Positions 47,558 through 57,385 of a stretch of 64,000 bases of DNA are shown piece by piece. Below the pieces are notes generated by a model. That model saw only the letters and a program-made list of their open reading frames with translations, had not been told where the DNA came from and did not search any database. The stretch is from positions 121,991-185,990 of the forward strand of contig NZ_JAGGMO010000004.1 of the NCBI RefSeq assembly GCF_017875395.1, read 5' to 3'. The stretch comes from Methanococcus voltae (GTDB lineage Archaea > AGJL01 > Methanococci > Methanococcales > Methanococcaceae). The translations under genes and the position numbers were made by a program. The number at the start of each line of letters is the position of its first letter. The stretch's first letter is position 1.

Positions 47558-48175
47558 ATGAATAATATTAAATTAGAAAAAGATCAGAATATAGATACAA
47601 GAGAACTAATACTACAAAATGCTACAGAATTATTTTTAAACAATGGTTATGATAGAACTTCCTTAAACGAGATTGCAAAATCTTCAGGAATTACAAAAGG
47701 AGGCATTTATCATTACTACAGTAGTAAAGAAAAATTGCATGATGCAGTTATAGAATATATTTTTTCAAAGTTATTTGACCCATTGGTAGAAGATGTAAAA
47801 AAAGAAAAATCTTTTAAAAGAGTTATTGAGATAGCTTTGAATTTAGAAGAAGAATATGAAGAACCAAAAACTCTTAGGGATAAATACAAATATTTAAAAC
47901 TTTTTATTGATTATTTGGAGAAAACTCCTAAATCATTTAAAGAAATTGATAGTAAATATAATGAACTTCACAAAATAGTGGAATATAAATTTATTGAAGC
48001 TCAGAAAGAAGGTCAAGTTAAATCAGATATTGATCCTGTGAAATTCACAATAAAGTTATTTTCAGTGGTTACGGGTTTAAGACACGAATCAAACCGACCC
48101 GATATTGAGAAATATGTTAGCGAATTAAAAAATGAATTTGCAACTGAATTATGGGACTATATAAAAATCAAATAA
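47558..48175 (+). CDS. TetR-family transcriptional repressor
   Basis: A 205-residue TetR protein. The HTH is at about residues 15-60 (ILQNATELFLNNGYDRTSLNEIAKSSGITKGGIYHYYSSKEKL). A helical ligand and dimer domain of ordinary length follows. Operators of a single type at its own promoter and before the RND exporter (48507-48565) indicate that it represses both and is released by a substrate of the pump. The ligand is unknown. Confidence 0.93.
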   Translation: MNNIKLEKDQNIDTRELILQNATELFLNNGYDRTSLNEIAKSSGITKGGIYHYYSSKEKLHDAVIEYIFSKLFDPLVEDVKKEKSFKRVIEIALNLEEEYEEPKTLRDKYKYLKLFIDYLEKTPKSFKEIDSKYNELHKIVEYKFIEAQKEGQVKSDIDPVKFTIKLFSVVTGLRHESNRPDIEKYVSELKNEFATELWDYIKIK

Positions 48176-48596
48176 TTTTCTAAAAATATAATTAGATAAC
48201 TTACAATTAGCATATGTATTCTTTTAATTATCTTTTTTATCTTTATATTATATTATATTATATTATAGTATATTATATTATAGTATATTATTTTATTTTT
48301 ATTGATGTATTATTGTATTTTATTTTAATTTCGTAATAAACCCTGCTAATGTTGGGTAGAATTGTATTAATATGTTTTGGATTAAATTAAATTGTCAAAA
48401 GTATATCTATTAGTACATACTATTTTGTAATCTGTTTCATTAGCAAACTTTAAAATAAACTTTAAAATTTACGCAAAATTTAAAATTTAATATATGGGAC
48501 AGTTTTACATACCGGAAGGTCGGTAGGTTTATATAGTAGATAATACACATACCTACTGGTAGGTATTACAATATCACATTTGATATTGGTGATTAA
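48176..48596. other. Intergenic region with TATAT-rich repeats and RND promoter
   Basis: About 420 bases. The left half has TATTATATTATAGTATATTA repeats near 48245-48290, probably ending the TetR transcript. The right end carries the operators listed next. No ORF. Confidence 0.5.
48507..48565 (+). promoter_or_regulatory. RND exporter promoter bracketed by two TetR operators
   Basis: Operator 1 (48507-48525) and operator 2 (48547-48565) share ACATACC-N4-GGT-(A/C)-GGTA with the TetR gene operator. Between them lies TTTATATA (48528-48535). Operator 1 abuts the upstream edge of the TATA box, where TFB would bind. Operator 2, also a perfect ATACCTAC-TG-GTAGGTAT palindrome, covers the expected start. 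Occupancy of both would block TFB and polymerase. Confidence 0.75.
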
Positions 48597-49763
48597 ATGA
48601 TAAAAAAAGTACTTGGCAAGATAGCCCATATTTCGGAAAAGAGACCGTTCTTGGTTGTTGCTATCGTAATGCTTATAACAGTTTTTATGAGCATCATGGC
48701 AGGAAATGTCAAGACTGAAACGGGCTATGAATCAATGCTACCAGATGATAACCCCGTCATACAAGCACTTGATGATGTGAGGGATAAATTTGGCGGTAGT
48801 AGTGTCATAAACGTTGCAGTTAAACTGACACCATCGGATAACTCTAATCGGGTAAATGATATCCGAGACCCCGAAGTTTTACACGCTGTCGATTATATAA
48901 TTAAAGACATAGAAACTATGGATTCTATTACGAGAGTTTCAGCTACTTCTGATGTCATTATTCAAAAAAATGGTGGAATAATACCGAATGATATTCAAAC
49001 GGTTAAAAATATCCTTAAGGAATTACCTGAAGACTCTAAATCAAAAGTATTCGGTAATGACTACACGATGATATTAATTTCTGCAAATACGAATGCAGAT
49101 TCCGCTAGACAAAAAGAACTTGCAAGGGATTTAATGGATAGAGTTAAAGAAGCTCCATTACCACCTGGAACTGTAGCAGTTGTTACAGGCTCCCCTGCGA
49201 TTAGCGAAACAATGAATCAGTTGATGGACGAAGGAATGGTAGTCACATCAGTATTTGCGATGGTTATCATATTCCTTATATTATTACTATACTTTAAAAG
49301 CCCAATAAAATCATTATTGCCCCTTATACCAGTTGTTATAGCAGTAATATGGTCACAGGGTTCTATGGGTATCTTAAACATACCAAGAGATATGGCGAGC
49401 TCATTAGTTTCATCTTTATTGCTTGGTTTAGGTATTGACTATGGTATACACCTTTACCACAGATATAAGGAAGAAATGAAACTTGGAAACTCACTTGAAA
49501 AATCAATTGAAACTGCGGTTGTATCCACCGGTAGTGCTGTATTGGTAACTACTGCAACGACTGTGGCAGGTTTTGCAGCTCTTACAATAGCTCCATTGCC
49601 AATGATGGCTAACATGGGGATTACATGTGCATTAGGTATTGCATTCAGTATGATTGTGGTAATTATTTTATTACCTGCATTGATTGTGATAGATGAAAAA
49701 CACACGCCAAAATTATTAAATGGACTAAAATTCTTAAAAAATAAAATACTTAAAGAAGATTAA
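48597..49763 (+). CDS. RND-superfamily (MMPL/HpnN-like) exporter
   Basis: A 388-residue half-size RND transporter. It has one N-terminal helix (FLVVAIVMLITVFMSIMAG, about 18-36), an extracytoplasmic domain to about residue 205, and then five helices including LLLGLGIDYGIHLYHRYKEE (about 275-294), the loop and charged residues typical of archaeal MMPL proteins. It probably works as a dimer or trimer exporting hydrophobic molecules by proton or sodium coupling. ATG behind GGTGATTAA. Repressed by the neighbouring TetR, by inference from operators. The COG1361 protein downstream likely assists. Confidence 0.88.
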   Translation: MIKKVLGKIAHISEKRPFLVVAIVMLITVFMSIMAGNVKTETGYESMLPDDNPVIQALDDVRDKFGGSSVINVAVKLTPSDNSNRVNDIRDPEVLHAVDYIIKDIETMDSITRVSATSDVIIQKNGGIIPNDIQTVKNILKELPEDSKSKVFGNDYTMILISANTNADSARQKELARDLMDRVKEAPLPPGTVAVVTGSPAISETMNQLMDEGMVVTSVFAMVIIFLILLLYFKSPIKSLLPLIPVVIAVIWSQGSMGILNIPRDMASSLVSSLLLGLGIDYGIHLYHRYKEEMKLGNSLEKSIETAVVSTGSAVLVTTATTVAGFAALTIAPLPMMANMGITCALGIAFSMIVVIILLPALIVIDEKHTPKLLNGLKFLKNKILKED

Positions 49764-49907
49764 CTATTGAAAATAAATTAACTATTGAAAAAACTATTGA
49801 AAATTGAAAATATAATCTATAAAATAACTATAAAATAAGATTAAAATAACTATAAAATAAGATTAAAATTTATTTACAAAAGTAAATTAGTAAAGTTAGG
49901 TGAATTT

Positions 49908-51485
49908 ATGAATAATAAAATTCTTAAATTATCACTTTTGGGTTTAATACTCACGCTAACTGCTATCTCAGGAGTAAGCGCTCTTCAGATAGATGACCCG
50001 CAATACAATCCATCAGTTATAAAACCGGGGGATGACGCGGACATTTGGATTAAATTTACAAACGATGAAGGAAACGACAGGATAGTTAAAAATTTAATCG
50101 TAGAGTTGGAAGATGGGTATCCAATAGAGATAAAACAAACTAACCCTACAAAGGGAATTTACACAATATCCAATTTAAATAAAGGTGAATCGGATTTAGC
50201 ACACTTTAAAATAAATATTGATAAAAATGCTCAAACTAATGACTTTAAAATTAAGGTAAAATATACGTATGACATCTATGATGATGTAGACGATAAATAT
50301 CCGACACACGAATCAAGAGAAAGAGAATATTACTTACCAGTTAAAGGAGAAGCAGACTTTGAATTAACCTCAGAAGATGTTCAATTGATTCCTGCTTCAA
50401 ATATGGAATACCCCATAATAATTAAAAACGTTGGTACAGGAATTGCAAAAGATATTGACGTTTTAGTGGGAAGTTCCGCATACATAAACCCTGTTGGCGG
50501 GGTAAAATATAATGTAAAAGTATTAGAACCATTTGGAAGTACTGAGGTAGTTTTAAATTTACACGCTGATTCAAAAACTACAGAAGGTTCATATATCGTG
50601 CCAGTAACTTTAGTTTGGACCGATGAAGATGGTACAAAACATAACGAAACAATTGAATTTGGAGTAATTGTAGAAGGAGATGTTAATTTAGGTATCTCCA
50701 ATGTAATTACAGAACCTAACGAAATAAAACCTGGAACAAATTACATTAAATTAAGCGTAGACATTACAAACAACGGTCACGGTGAAGCTAAAAACATAAA
50801 TTTAAACTTAAAAACCTCCGAACCATTCAGTGACAGTGGAAGTAATGTAAACTTTAAAAACGTAGGAATTTTAAATAGTGGGGATACAAAAACTGCAATA
50901 TTTTACGTTGATTTAAACAAACATGCAGATGCTCAAACTTATGATATACCTCTTGAAATTACGTACTTAGATGCGTACAATAAAGAGCATGTGGAAAATG
51001 AAAATGTAACGGTACTTGTAAAAACTAAACCGGAACTTGAAATATTAAATAATGACTTCACAATATATGCTGGAAGACAGACTGAAATTTTAGTTACCTT
51101 GAAAAACGTAGGTACTGAAAAAGCTGAAAAAGTTAAAATAACTGCCATAAAGAATTCAGCACAGCCTTTCGATTATGAAGAAAAAACTGATGACATAGGG
51201 ACTTTAGAAATCTTAGAAAATGGTACTGGTAGATTGGTAATTGATACAGAAGCTAGTGCAGCCATTAAAGATTATTTAATTAACTTAGAAGTTCGTTCTG
51301 TAGGGGATCACGAATTAGGGGACGAAGATGTATATGTAAGCCAAAAGACACTTAAAGTACATGTCCAAAAGCCTGCCGGTTCTTACTTGCTACCGATTTT
51401 AGTTGTAGTGGTGGTTCTGGCGGGTGGCGTATACTACTTAAAAGTATACAGACCAAAAAAGAAATCTAAATCAGAAGATAATTAA
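49908..51485 (+). CDS. COG1361-type surface protein (repeated Ig-like domains, C-terminal anchor)
   Basis: A 525-residue protein with a signal peptide (LSLLGLILTLTAISGVSA, cleaved about residue 25). At least four CARDB/Ig-like beta domains follow (IIKNVGTGIAKDI, VDITNNGHGEAKNINLN, VTLKNVGTEKAEKVKI). It ends in a C-terminal membrane helix (LLPILVVVVVLAGGVYYL, about 493-510) with a basic tail. Such COG1361 proteins are frequently encoded next to archaeal MMPL exporters and may act as their external partner. It lies 144 bases after the RND gene in the same direction. ATG behind AGGTGAATTT. Confidence 0.83.
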   Translation: MNNKILKLSLLGLILTLTAISGVSALQIDDPQYNPSVIKPGDDADIWIKFTNDEGNDRIVKNLIVELEDGYPIEIKQTNPTKGIYTISNLNKGESDLAHFKINIDKNAQTNDFKIKVKYTYDIYDDVDDKYPTHESREREYYLPVKGEADFELTSEDVQLIPASNMEYPIIIKNVGTGIAKDIDVLVGSSAYINPVGGVKYNVKVLEPFGSTEVVLNLHADSKTTEGSYIVPVTLVWTDEDGTKHNETIEFGVIVEGDVNLGISNVITEPNEIKPGTNYIKLSVDITNNGHGEAKNINLNLKTSEPFSDSGSNVNFKNVGILNSGDTKTAIFYVDLNKHADAQTYDIPLEITYLDAYNKEHVENENVTVLVKTKPELEILNNDFTIYAGRQTEILVTLKNVGTEKAEKVKITAIKNSAQPFDYEEKTDDIGTLEILENGTGRLVIDTEASAAIKDYLINLEVRSVGDHELGDEDVYVSQKTLKVHVQKPAGSYLLPILVVVVVLAGGVYYLKVYRPKKKSKSEDN

Positions 51486-51862
51486 ATTTTAAATTTTAAA
51501 TAAATACATACTCCATAAATTTTAAAACCGAAAGTAAAAAAACTTTAATACTATTAAAAAATACTTAAAATACATAAAATACATAAAAATGCCCAAATAT
51601 GCCTAAAATAATAAATTATATAAATAATATAGAATAAAATATTATGTGTATTAAATTTTTTTAATTTAATACTACTTGTCAAACAACAACACAACAACAA
51701 CTTTTTTCTTTTTTCTTTTTTAAACACAAATTAAAAAAATTAAAAATGGCTATTTTAAAAATGTTAATATTTCTATTTAATTTCTATTTAATTTCTATTT
51801 AATAATAATAATAATTTAATACCGATTTAATTTCTATTAAGTATTAAATATTAATTTATGAA
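51486..51862. other. Convergent intergenic region with T-tract terminator
   Basis: Between the convergent COG1361 and transglutaminase-like genes. CTTTTTTCTTTTTTCTTTTT at about 51700-51721 is a good plus-strand terminator. A CAACAACACAACAACAAC run precedes it. No gene. Confidence 0.55.
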
Positions 51863-53899
51863 TTAGGTTCTAAATTCATTCGAATATAAAACCACAGGCT
51901 CAAAATTATTTCCATACAATATACACTTTAAATATGCCTTATTGTATTTTGGAACTTTTATATTCAATATTGCATAACCTTTGCTATCTTCAGGATAATC
52001 ATTGTTTAGGTACAAATGGTAATCTTCTAAAAGCTCATTATCACTATTATACACCATTATGTATAATTCAGGATTTTCCGCAGTTCCTGAACCTACATTT
52101 TCAATGTCACATACTAAGTTATAGTAAACGTATAAATTATCTGTTTTTGTGAGATTCGCATAGAAATCAAAGTTCATACGTGGGATTTGTACTAAAGGAA
52201 TTACTAGTGCATCTTCTTCCCGGTACTTTTCAGGTAATTCGCCAATGTTCCAATTTTCGCCGGTTGTCTCTACGTAATAATATCGGTTATTTTTGTAGGT
52301 GTAATAAGTACCTGTATACATACCATTACACTTTATAGCTACGCCCATATGATCCCTAAATTCTATTACCATAACATCGTAACCCAAATCGTTTAAAATG
52401 GCAGATATAATTATCGAAGTATCCTCACAATCGCCACCTTCATCAACTAAAGTTTCTACAGGATACCTCGGGTATTCGTCGTAACCGGTTGTAACGTTAT
52501 CCGAGGTATATTTCAAAGATTGAACAAAAGTGGATACTAAAAGTACCGTATCATATTCTGAATAATTATTCTCAATGGCTATTTTATTAAATTTACTTGA
52601 CAGATATTTCACAAATTTTCTATCGTTATCGGATAAAGCATATTGCACATAATTGGATTCTTGATTATGTGGTTTACTTTGGTAATATGTATACATCACT
52701 TTAGGAATTATCAATTCTATCGTATGATTTTCTGAACCATAATTCCAAGTATAATTTTTTAAATAGTGTATTGAAGGATTATATGTTAAATTTTCATAAT
52801 CTGGTTCGTAATATTCAATTATGGAATCATTAGACATTTTTGATTCGCTACTCTGGTATTCAGAATACATATTGTCATTTTCATTATTGTAAGTACCTAA
52901 ATAATACCCTGTTTCGATATTTATTACCTTTTTAAACTTTGAAACCTTATAAATCCCTAATGGTAACATTGCTGTTATCATATAGTCCCCAAAGGGTAAT
53001 GTATTTACAGCCAAATTTTCATCGTAATTATTATTTGTAATGGGTACTTTATAATAAATTTCTCTATCCATGTTTTGATTTGAAATGTTTATATATAATT
53101 TATCTGGATTTCCTGTTGTTCTGCCGTATATAGATAATGCTTCATCCTCTTTTATTATATTAGACCTTAAATTTAGGGTTAAAGATTCTGGTATTCTTGA
53201 TTCGTTTAGCTTACCACAATAGCCCGAAACATCTATTATTTTATATTGCCCACTAGCAAATAGTGAAGAATTAGTATCTGAAGAGGGCAATGCCTTTAAA
53301 CTTTTACTTGTATTTTCGAACCCGTGTTCTTGCCCATTTTCAGAATTAATTGTATTATTTGATGTATTATTTGATGTATTATTTGTTTTATTACACATAT
53401 TACATTCAATAGTTCTATTGGTTATACAATATGGTTTATTAGGTCTTAAATCAGCCTGAAATCTCAAACCTTTTATGAAACTCTCTGAATCATAATTTGT
53501 ATTAAACATATATGAGAGCATAGAATAATGTAATAAGTCCTTTTTAAAAGTGTCATTTTCACTGATATTTCCATCATAGACACCCGTAATGTAGTAGTTA
53601 AATGTATAATTCGACATAATGTAAGCTTTTTGTGATAAATAACCTCTTATATTTGTAAAATTATATAGCCCTTCAAAATTTGCATCTTCTATGGGTTTCA
53701 TCGTAGGATTAATGCGAGTTTTCTGCAAGTATTCGGATTTGCTTATTTCATATTCCATCATTTGCGTATTCGTTTCGTTTTGCGTTTCATTACAACTTTC
53801 ATTTTGACTTTGACTTTGATTTTCCCCCACTATTGCTGGAATCGCCAACAATAATATTGTTAATACACAGGATAATGATATTAAATTCTTTAAATTCAT
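51863..53899 (-). CDS. Secreted transglutaminase-like protein
   Basis: A 678-residue protein with a signal peptide (LSCVLTILLLAIPAIVG, cleaved about residue 25). It has very Asn/Ser/Thr-rich segments with many N-glycosylation sequons (NESCNETQNETNT; CNKTNNTSNNTSNNT). The transglutaminase-like core lies at about 475-590: VDEGGDCEDTS with the nucleophile Cys, EFRDHMGVAIK with the His, and YYVETT, where Glu replaces the usual Asp. The C-terminal 120 residues look like a beta-sandwich. Probably an extracellular peptidase or crosslinking enzyme. The frame opens at 53932, but AGGGGGTATAATT precedes ATG 53899. Confidence 0.82.
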   Translation of the reverse strand: MNLKNLISLSCVLTILLLAIPAIVGENQSQSQNESCNETQNETNTQMMEYEISKSEYLQKTRINPTMKPIEDANFEGLYNFTNIRGYLSQKAYIMSNYTFNYYITGVYDGNISENDTFKKDLLHYSMLSYMFNTNYDSESFIKGLRFQADLRPNKPYCITNRTIECNMCNKTNNTSNNTSNNTINSENGQEHGFENTSKSLKALPSSDTNSSLFASGQYKIIDVSGYCGKLNESRIPESLTLNLRSNIIKEDEALSIYGRTTGNPDKLYINISNQNMDREIYYKVPITNNNYDENLAVNTLPFGDYMITAMLPLGIYKVSKFKKVINIETGYYLGTYNNENDNMYSEYQSSESKMSNDSIIEYYEPDYENLTYNPSIHYLKNYTWNYGSENHTIELIIPKVMYTYYQSKPHNQESNYVQYALSDNDRKFVKYLSSKFNKIAIENNYSEYDTVLLVSTFVQSLKYTSDNVTTGYDEYPRYPVETLVDEGGDCEDTSIIISAILNDLGYDVMVIEFRDHMGVAIKCNGMYTGTYYTYKNNRYYYVETTGENWNIGELPEKYREEDALVIPLVQIPRMNFDFYANLTKTDNLYVYYNLVCDIENVGSGTAENPELYIMVYNSDNELLEDYHLYLNNDYPEDSKGYAILNIKVPKYNKAYLKCILYGNNFEPVVLYSNEFRT

Positions 53900-54036
53900 A
53901 ATTATACCCCCTAAACTATAATTTGTCCCCATATAATTATTGATTTACTAAATAATATATTAGTTGAGTTTTGAAACTTTTGAAAACATATATGTATTAA
54001 AAATTACAAAATTATAAATGAATATTATCTATTGAA

Positions 54037-54194
54037 AAATAAGTAAAAATAAAATAAATAAAAATAAGTAAAAATAAGTAAAAATAAGTAAAAATAAATA
54101 AAAATAAATAAAAATAAGTAAAAATAAAATAAATAAAATAAATAAAATAAATAAAATAAATAAAATAAATAAAATAAATAAAAATAAGTAAGTA
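54037..54194 (+). repeat. A-rich tandem repeats (AAAAATAAGT / AAATAAATAA)
   Basis: Ten-base AAAAATAAGT-like units are followed by ATAAATAAAA units for about 150 bases, nearly pure purine except for T, ending 40 bases before the rubrerythrin gene. The pattern is slippage-prone. It may keep the promoter region nucleosome-poor and easily melted, or simply be neutral. Confidence 0.75.
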
Positions 54195-54235
54195 ATAGTA
54201 GAAAATAGTATTTAAATTACCATAAGGGGTGAATT

Positions 54236-54814
54236 ATGGAAATTATAAAATATTTAGCAATGGCTTACGCCGGCGAATGTCAAGCAAGAAATAGATATAC
54301 GTTTTATTCCAAAATCGCCATTGGCGAAGGCTACCAGCAAATAGGGGATTTATTTTTAAAAACTGCTGAACAAGAATTACAACATGCTAAGTGGATGTTT
54401 AAAATGATAAATGGGTTAAAAAAGCCAGATGAAACCTATTTAGAACTTAGCGAAGAAGTAGGAATACCTACAACATTTGGAACTACAGTTGAAAACTTAA
54501 CTGCTTCAATACACGGGGAACATTTTGAAAACAGTGAGTTATACCCAAAAATTGCTAAAATTGCAGATGAAGAAGGTTACCCTGAAATTGCAGACAGAAT
54601 GAGAGCAATTATTATTGCAGAAAAGCACCATGAAGAATTGTACAGAAAACTTTTAAACCTCATAAACAATGCACAAGTATTCAAAAGAGATGAAAAAACT
54701 GTTTGGGTGTGTAAAAAGTGTGGATACGTACACGAAGGCTTAACACCTCCTGAAGAATGTCCATCTTGTGACCACCCGTACGAATACTTCTCAAAACTTT
54801 GCGAAGACTTCTAA
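54236..54814 (+). CDS. Rubrerythrin
   Basis: A 192-residue rubrerythrin protecting the anaerobe against peroxide. The ferritin-like diiron domain (about 1-145) has GECQARNRYTFY, the EQELQHAKW pair and IIIAEKHHEELY, which supply the Glu/His ligands. The C-terminal rubredoxin domain is CKKCGYVHEG and CPSCDHP (about 162-183). ATG behind AAGGGGTGAATT. Electron donor not nearby. Confidence 0.95.
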   Translation: MEIIKYLAMAYAGECQARNRYTFYSKIAIGEGYQQIGDLFLKTAEQELQHAKWMFKMINGLKKPDETYLELSEEVGIPTTFGTTVENLTASIHGEHFENSELYPKIAKIADEEGYPEIADRMRAIIIAEKHHEELYRKLLNLINNAQVFKRDEKTVWVCKKCGYVHEGLTPPEECPSCDHPYEYFSKLCEDF

Positions 54815-55035
54815 TAAACATTATCTGTAATAAAATAAGAATATTTTAAAATAATAAAAAAATAATAAAAATAAAATAATAAAATGCTAAGTTAAAAATA
54901 TATTATTAATTAACTCATATACTACCACTTTTTTAATTTTTAAATTATTATGTTGTTGTATTTTTATCTTAATTTAAAAGAATTTATATATTAACAAATT
55001 ATATAATAAAGTAATAAAACAAAATAGGGGATTAG

Positions 55036-55476
55036 ATGGCATCTTGTATTGACCAATATCACTATGAAATACTTTTAAAAGGTTCTTTTAAAGAATGTAA
55101 TGAGTATATTCGTGAAAATAGTAAATCAATTGTTGAAATAAACCCAGGGGATGAAATATTGGATGGAGTAATGATTATAGGCGTTCCTCCGATATATATG
55201 GGTTTTAATGATGATAATGTGCTATTTCCATATACAAAACCTTGCTACGGTACCCACGTCTTAAGGATATCTATGGATAGTTATATGAAATGTGCGACAC
55301 CGATTGTTAAAAAATCTGACGAAGATAAAAAAGATGAAAATAAAAAACAAGGCGTAAATAAAGAAATTGAAAAAAATAAGGAAAATAAGGAAAATAAGGA
55401 AAATAAAGATAATAAGAAAGAGAATGAAGATAAAGAAGAAAAAAAAGGAATTCTTTCAAAATTAAAGTTTTGGTAA
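55036..55476 (+). CDS. Methanogen-specific protein, probably DUF1894, with charged tail
   Basis: A 146-residue protein. Residues 1-95 (SCIDQYHYEILLKGSFKECNEYI, INPGDEILDGVMIIGVPPIY, FPYTKPCYGTHVL) resemble the small methanogen-restricted DUF1894 family, whose role is not established. The last 50 residues are a lineage-specific run of Lys/Glu/Asn (NKENKENKENKDNKKEN) ending in an amphipathic KGILSKLKFW. The tail is repetitive at DNA level (AAGGAAAATA). ATG behind AGGGGATTAG. Confidence 0.65.
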   Translation: MASCIDQYHYEILLKGSFKECNEYIRENSKSIVEINPGDEILDGVMIIGVPPIYMGFNDDNVLFPYTKPCYGTHVLRISMDSYMKCATPIVKKSDEDKKDENKKQGVNKEIEKNKENKENKENKDNKKENEDKEEKKGILSKLKFW

Positions 55477-55590
55477 AAATTTAATATTAAATATACTATT
55501 TATTAACCATATTATTTTCAATTTCTTAAATTATATCACACTATTTTTAAATCAATATTAAGTTAATAGGAATTTAATAGGAATTTAATA

Positions 55591-56514
55591 TTAAATTAGT
55601 GCATAAACTATTCCATAAATTATTAAAAATCCAAACGTAGTGCAATCAATAGCTTTTAAAGATTGATAACCTTTTTTTAATGTTATTTCCCCAGTTCCGA
55701 GCTTATAACATCCTATTTTTTCCAACTGCATATTTAAAGCGTTTGCCAATACTGCCATTGTATATCCGGAATTAGGTGATGGCGTTTTATGTCCTTGGTA
55801 AATATATCCTTTCAAACCATTGAATATATTACCACCGTAAAATGGTGCAGAAATTGCCAATATTAGTCCCGCTATTCTCGAAGGTATAAAATTAGCTATA
55901 TCATCCATATAAGCTGAAAATCTACCGTAATAATTGTACTTTTCGTTTTTGTATCCCATCATTGCATCCATGGTGTTTATTGCACGGTAAATAACCGCTC
56001 CAGAGATACCGAAGAATATTGCATAAAACAAAGGTGCTATAATACTATCGGTGATATTTTCCGAAGAGCTTTCGATTCCTGCAGATATGATATGTTTTTC
56101 ATCCAATTCAGCCGTATTTCTACTTACTATGTGTTGTACTGACTTTCTAGCACCTTCAAAATCATTGTTTTTTATGTATTCGAGAGGTGCTTTTGAAAAT
56201 TCAATCAATGACTTATGACCAATTACCGTGGAAATGATGATTGATTGACCGACTAATTTTAAAAAACTTGGTAAAAAATTTAAAATGAAATCTATAATTG
56301 AACATACAACCAATAATGCAAAAATTACCGATAAATTTAATACCATTCCCTTAATTAAATCCGATTTTGGGTTTTTTGAATTAGATGAAGGGATTATATC
56401 TTGAATTTTAGATATAATATTGCCGATTATAACAACAGGGTGTACTTTTTCGGGTAATTCCCCAAATGTACGGTCAATTAGGTCTGCCACCAATAAAACA
56501 AATGGATTAATCAT
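55591..56514 (-). CDS. cbiB: Adenosylcobinamide-phosphate synthase
   Basis: A 307-residue membrane protein of the CbiB/CobD family, which attaches the aminopropanol arm to adenosylcobyric acid in cobamide synthesis, needed for the methanogen methyltransferase Mtr. Typical stretches: VLLVADLIDRTFGELPEKVHPVVIIG (1-35), the AGIESSSENITDSIIAPLFY segment (about 145-164), INTMDAMMGYKNEKYNYYGRFSAYMDD, and the C-terminal SPNSGYTMAVLANAL. About five hydrophobic segments. ATG behind TGATAAA. Other cobamide genes are not in the window. Confidence 0.92.
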   Translation of the reverse strand: MINPFVLLVADLIDRTFGELPEKVHPVVIIGNIISKIQDIIPSSNSKNPKSDLIKGMVLNLSVIFALLVVCSIIDFILNFLPSFLKLVGQSIIISTVIGHKSLIEFSKAPLEYIKNNDFEGARKSVQHIVSRNTAELDEKHIISAGIESSSENITDSIIAPLFYAIFFGISGAVIYRAINTMDAMMGYKNEKYNYYGRFSAYMDDIANFIPSRIAGLILAISAPFYGGNIFNGLKGYIYQGHKTPSPNSGYTMAVLANALNMQLEKIGCYKLGTGEITLKKGYQSLKAIDCTTFGFLIIYGIVYALI

Positions 56515-56624
56515 TTTATCATCTTTTTGAACTATTGTAATTATTACTAAGTTATGTTTGATAATTTTTAATAATTTTTAATATTATACTAGTTTATTAA
56601 TTTACTATTTAATGGTTTATTAAA

Positions 56625-57104
56625 TTAAAATCCGAAAATTTTTCCAAATTCCATTCCGAAATAAGCAACTATTATATATCGTGGTAATTTACCGACAAAA
56701 GTAGCTATTATGAAAGATTTTTTTGGCATTTCAAATATACCGGCTAACCAAGCCACCACTTTATAAGGCACGGGAGTAAATCCTGCGATAACGACGCCCC
56801 AAACACCATATTTTTTAAATAGGTTTTCTCCTCTTTTATAATTCTTTTCTCCGAAGATTTTTAAAAAAGCATCCTCGCCTAATTTTTCACCTAGTATATA
56901 GCCAACATAACCGCCCAATACTGAACCAATAATTGCAACTAATACGCTAATCGTTAAATCTAGACCAAATAACGTGTTACTGGCCAAAAAAATGTCAGGT
57001 ATTATCGGTTGAATAAACGATTCTGTGAAAGAAATCAAAAATAGTCCGATATATCCATAATCCAAAACTAATTGCTCTGCAATACTTGCAAGCGACTCAA
57101 ACAT
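56625..57104 (-). CDS. VTT/DedA-like membrane protein
   Basis: A 159-residue membrane protein of the SNARE-associated (VTT) group, close to YqaA. It shows an N-terminal re-entrant region (GYIGLFLISFTESFIQPIIPD), a conserved Gly-rich helix (GSVLGGYVGYILGEKLGE), and the FTPVPYKVVAWLAGIFEMP motif (about 110-128) with a final helix GKLPRYIIVAYFGMEFG. Family members are thought to scramble or transport lipids. The substrate is unknown. It lies 110 bases from cbiB on the same strand. Confidence 0.88.
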   Translation of the reverse strand: MFESLASIAEQLVLDYGYIGLFLISFTESFIQPIIPDIFLASNTLFGLDLTISVLVAIIGSVLGGYVGYILGEKLGEDAFLKIFGEKNYKRGENLFKKYGVWGVVIAGFTPVPYKVVAWLAGIFEMPKKSFIIATFVGKLPRYIIVAYFGMEFGKIFGF

Positions 57105-57385
57105 AATTGCACATCCATTTTTAATTATTTTATTATTTAATTATTTTATTAATTTTAATTTAGCTTTATTTTTAGCTTTATTATTTTATTATTTTATTAA
57201 TTTTAATTTAGCTTTATTTTATCTTGTTTTGTGTAAATTTTTTTAATCAATGTAAAAAAGATATAATATGGTTATGTGAATAAAATATTTATTAATAATT
57301 GTCGATAACGAATTTATTTCGTAAATTATCTTCTTAAAATATATGGTATATGTTATACTCATATATTATAAATTATAGGATATAA
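57105..57385. other. AT-rich spacer with short duplicated units
   Basis: TTAATTTTAATTTAGCTTTA occurs twice (about 57150-57170 and 57198-57217) with TTATTTTATT runs between. Probably promoter of the VTT gene and end of the CBS transcript. No ORF. Confidence 0.45.

Noticed and set aside
54037..54194. Regular A-rich repeats considered as an origin or CRISPR
   Set aside because: No spacer structure, no origin-recognition boxes and no cdc6/orc1 gene; low-complexity DNA is sufficient.
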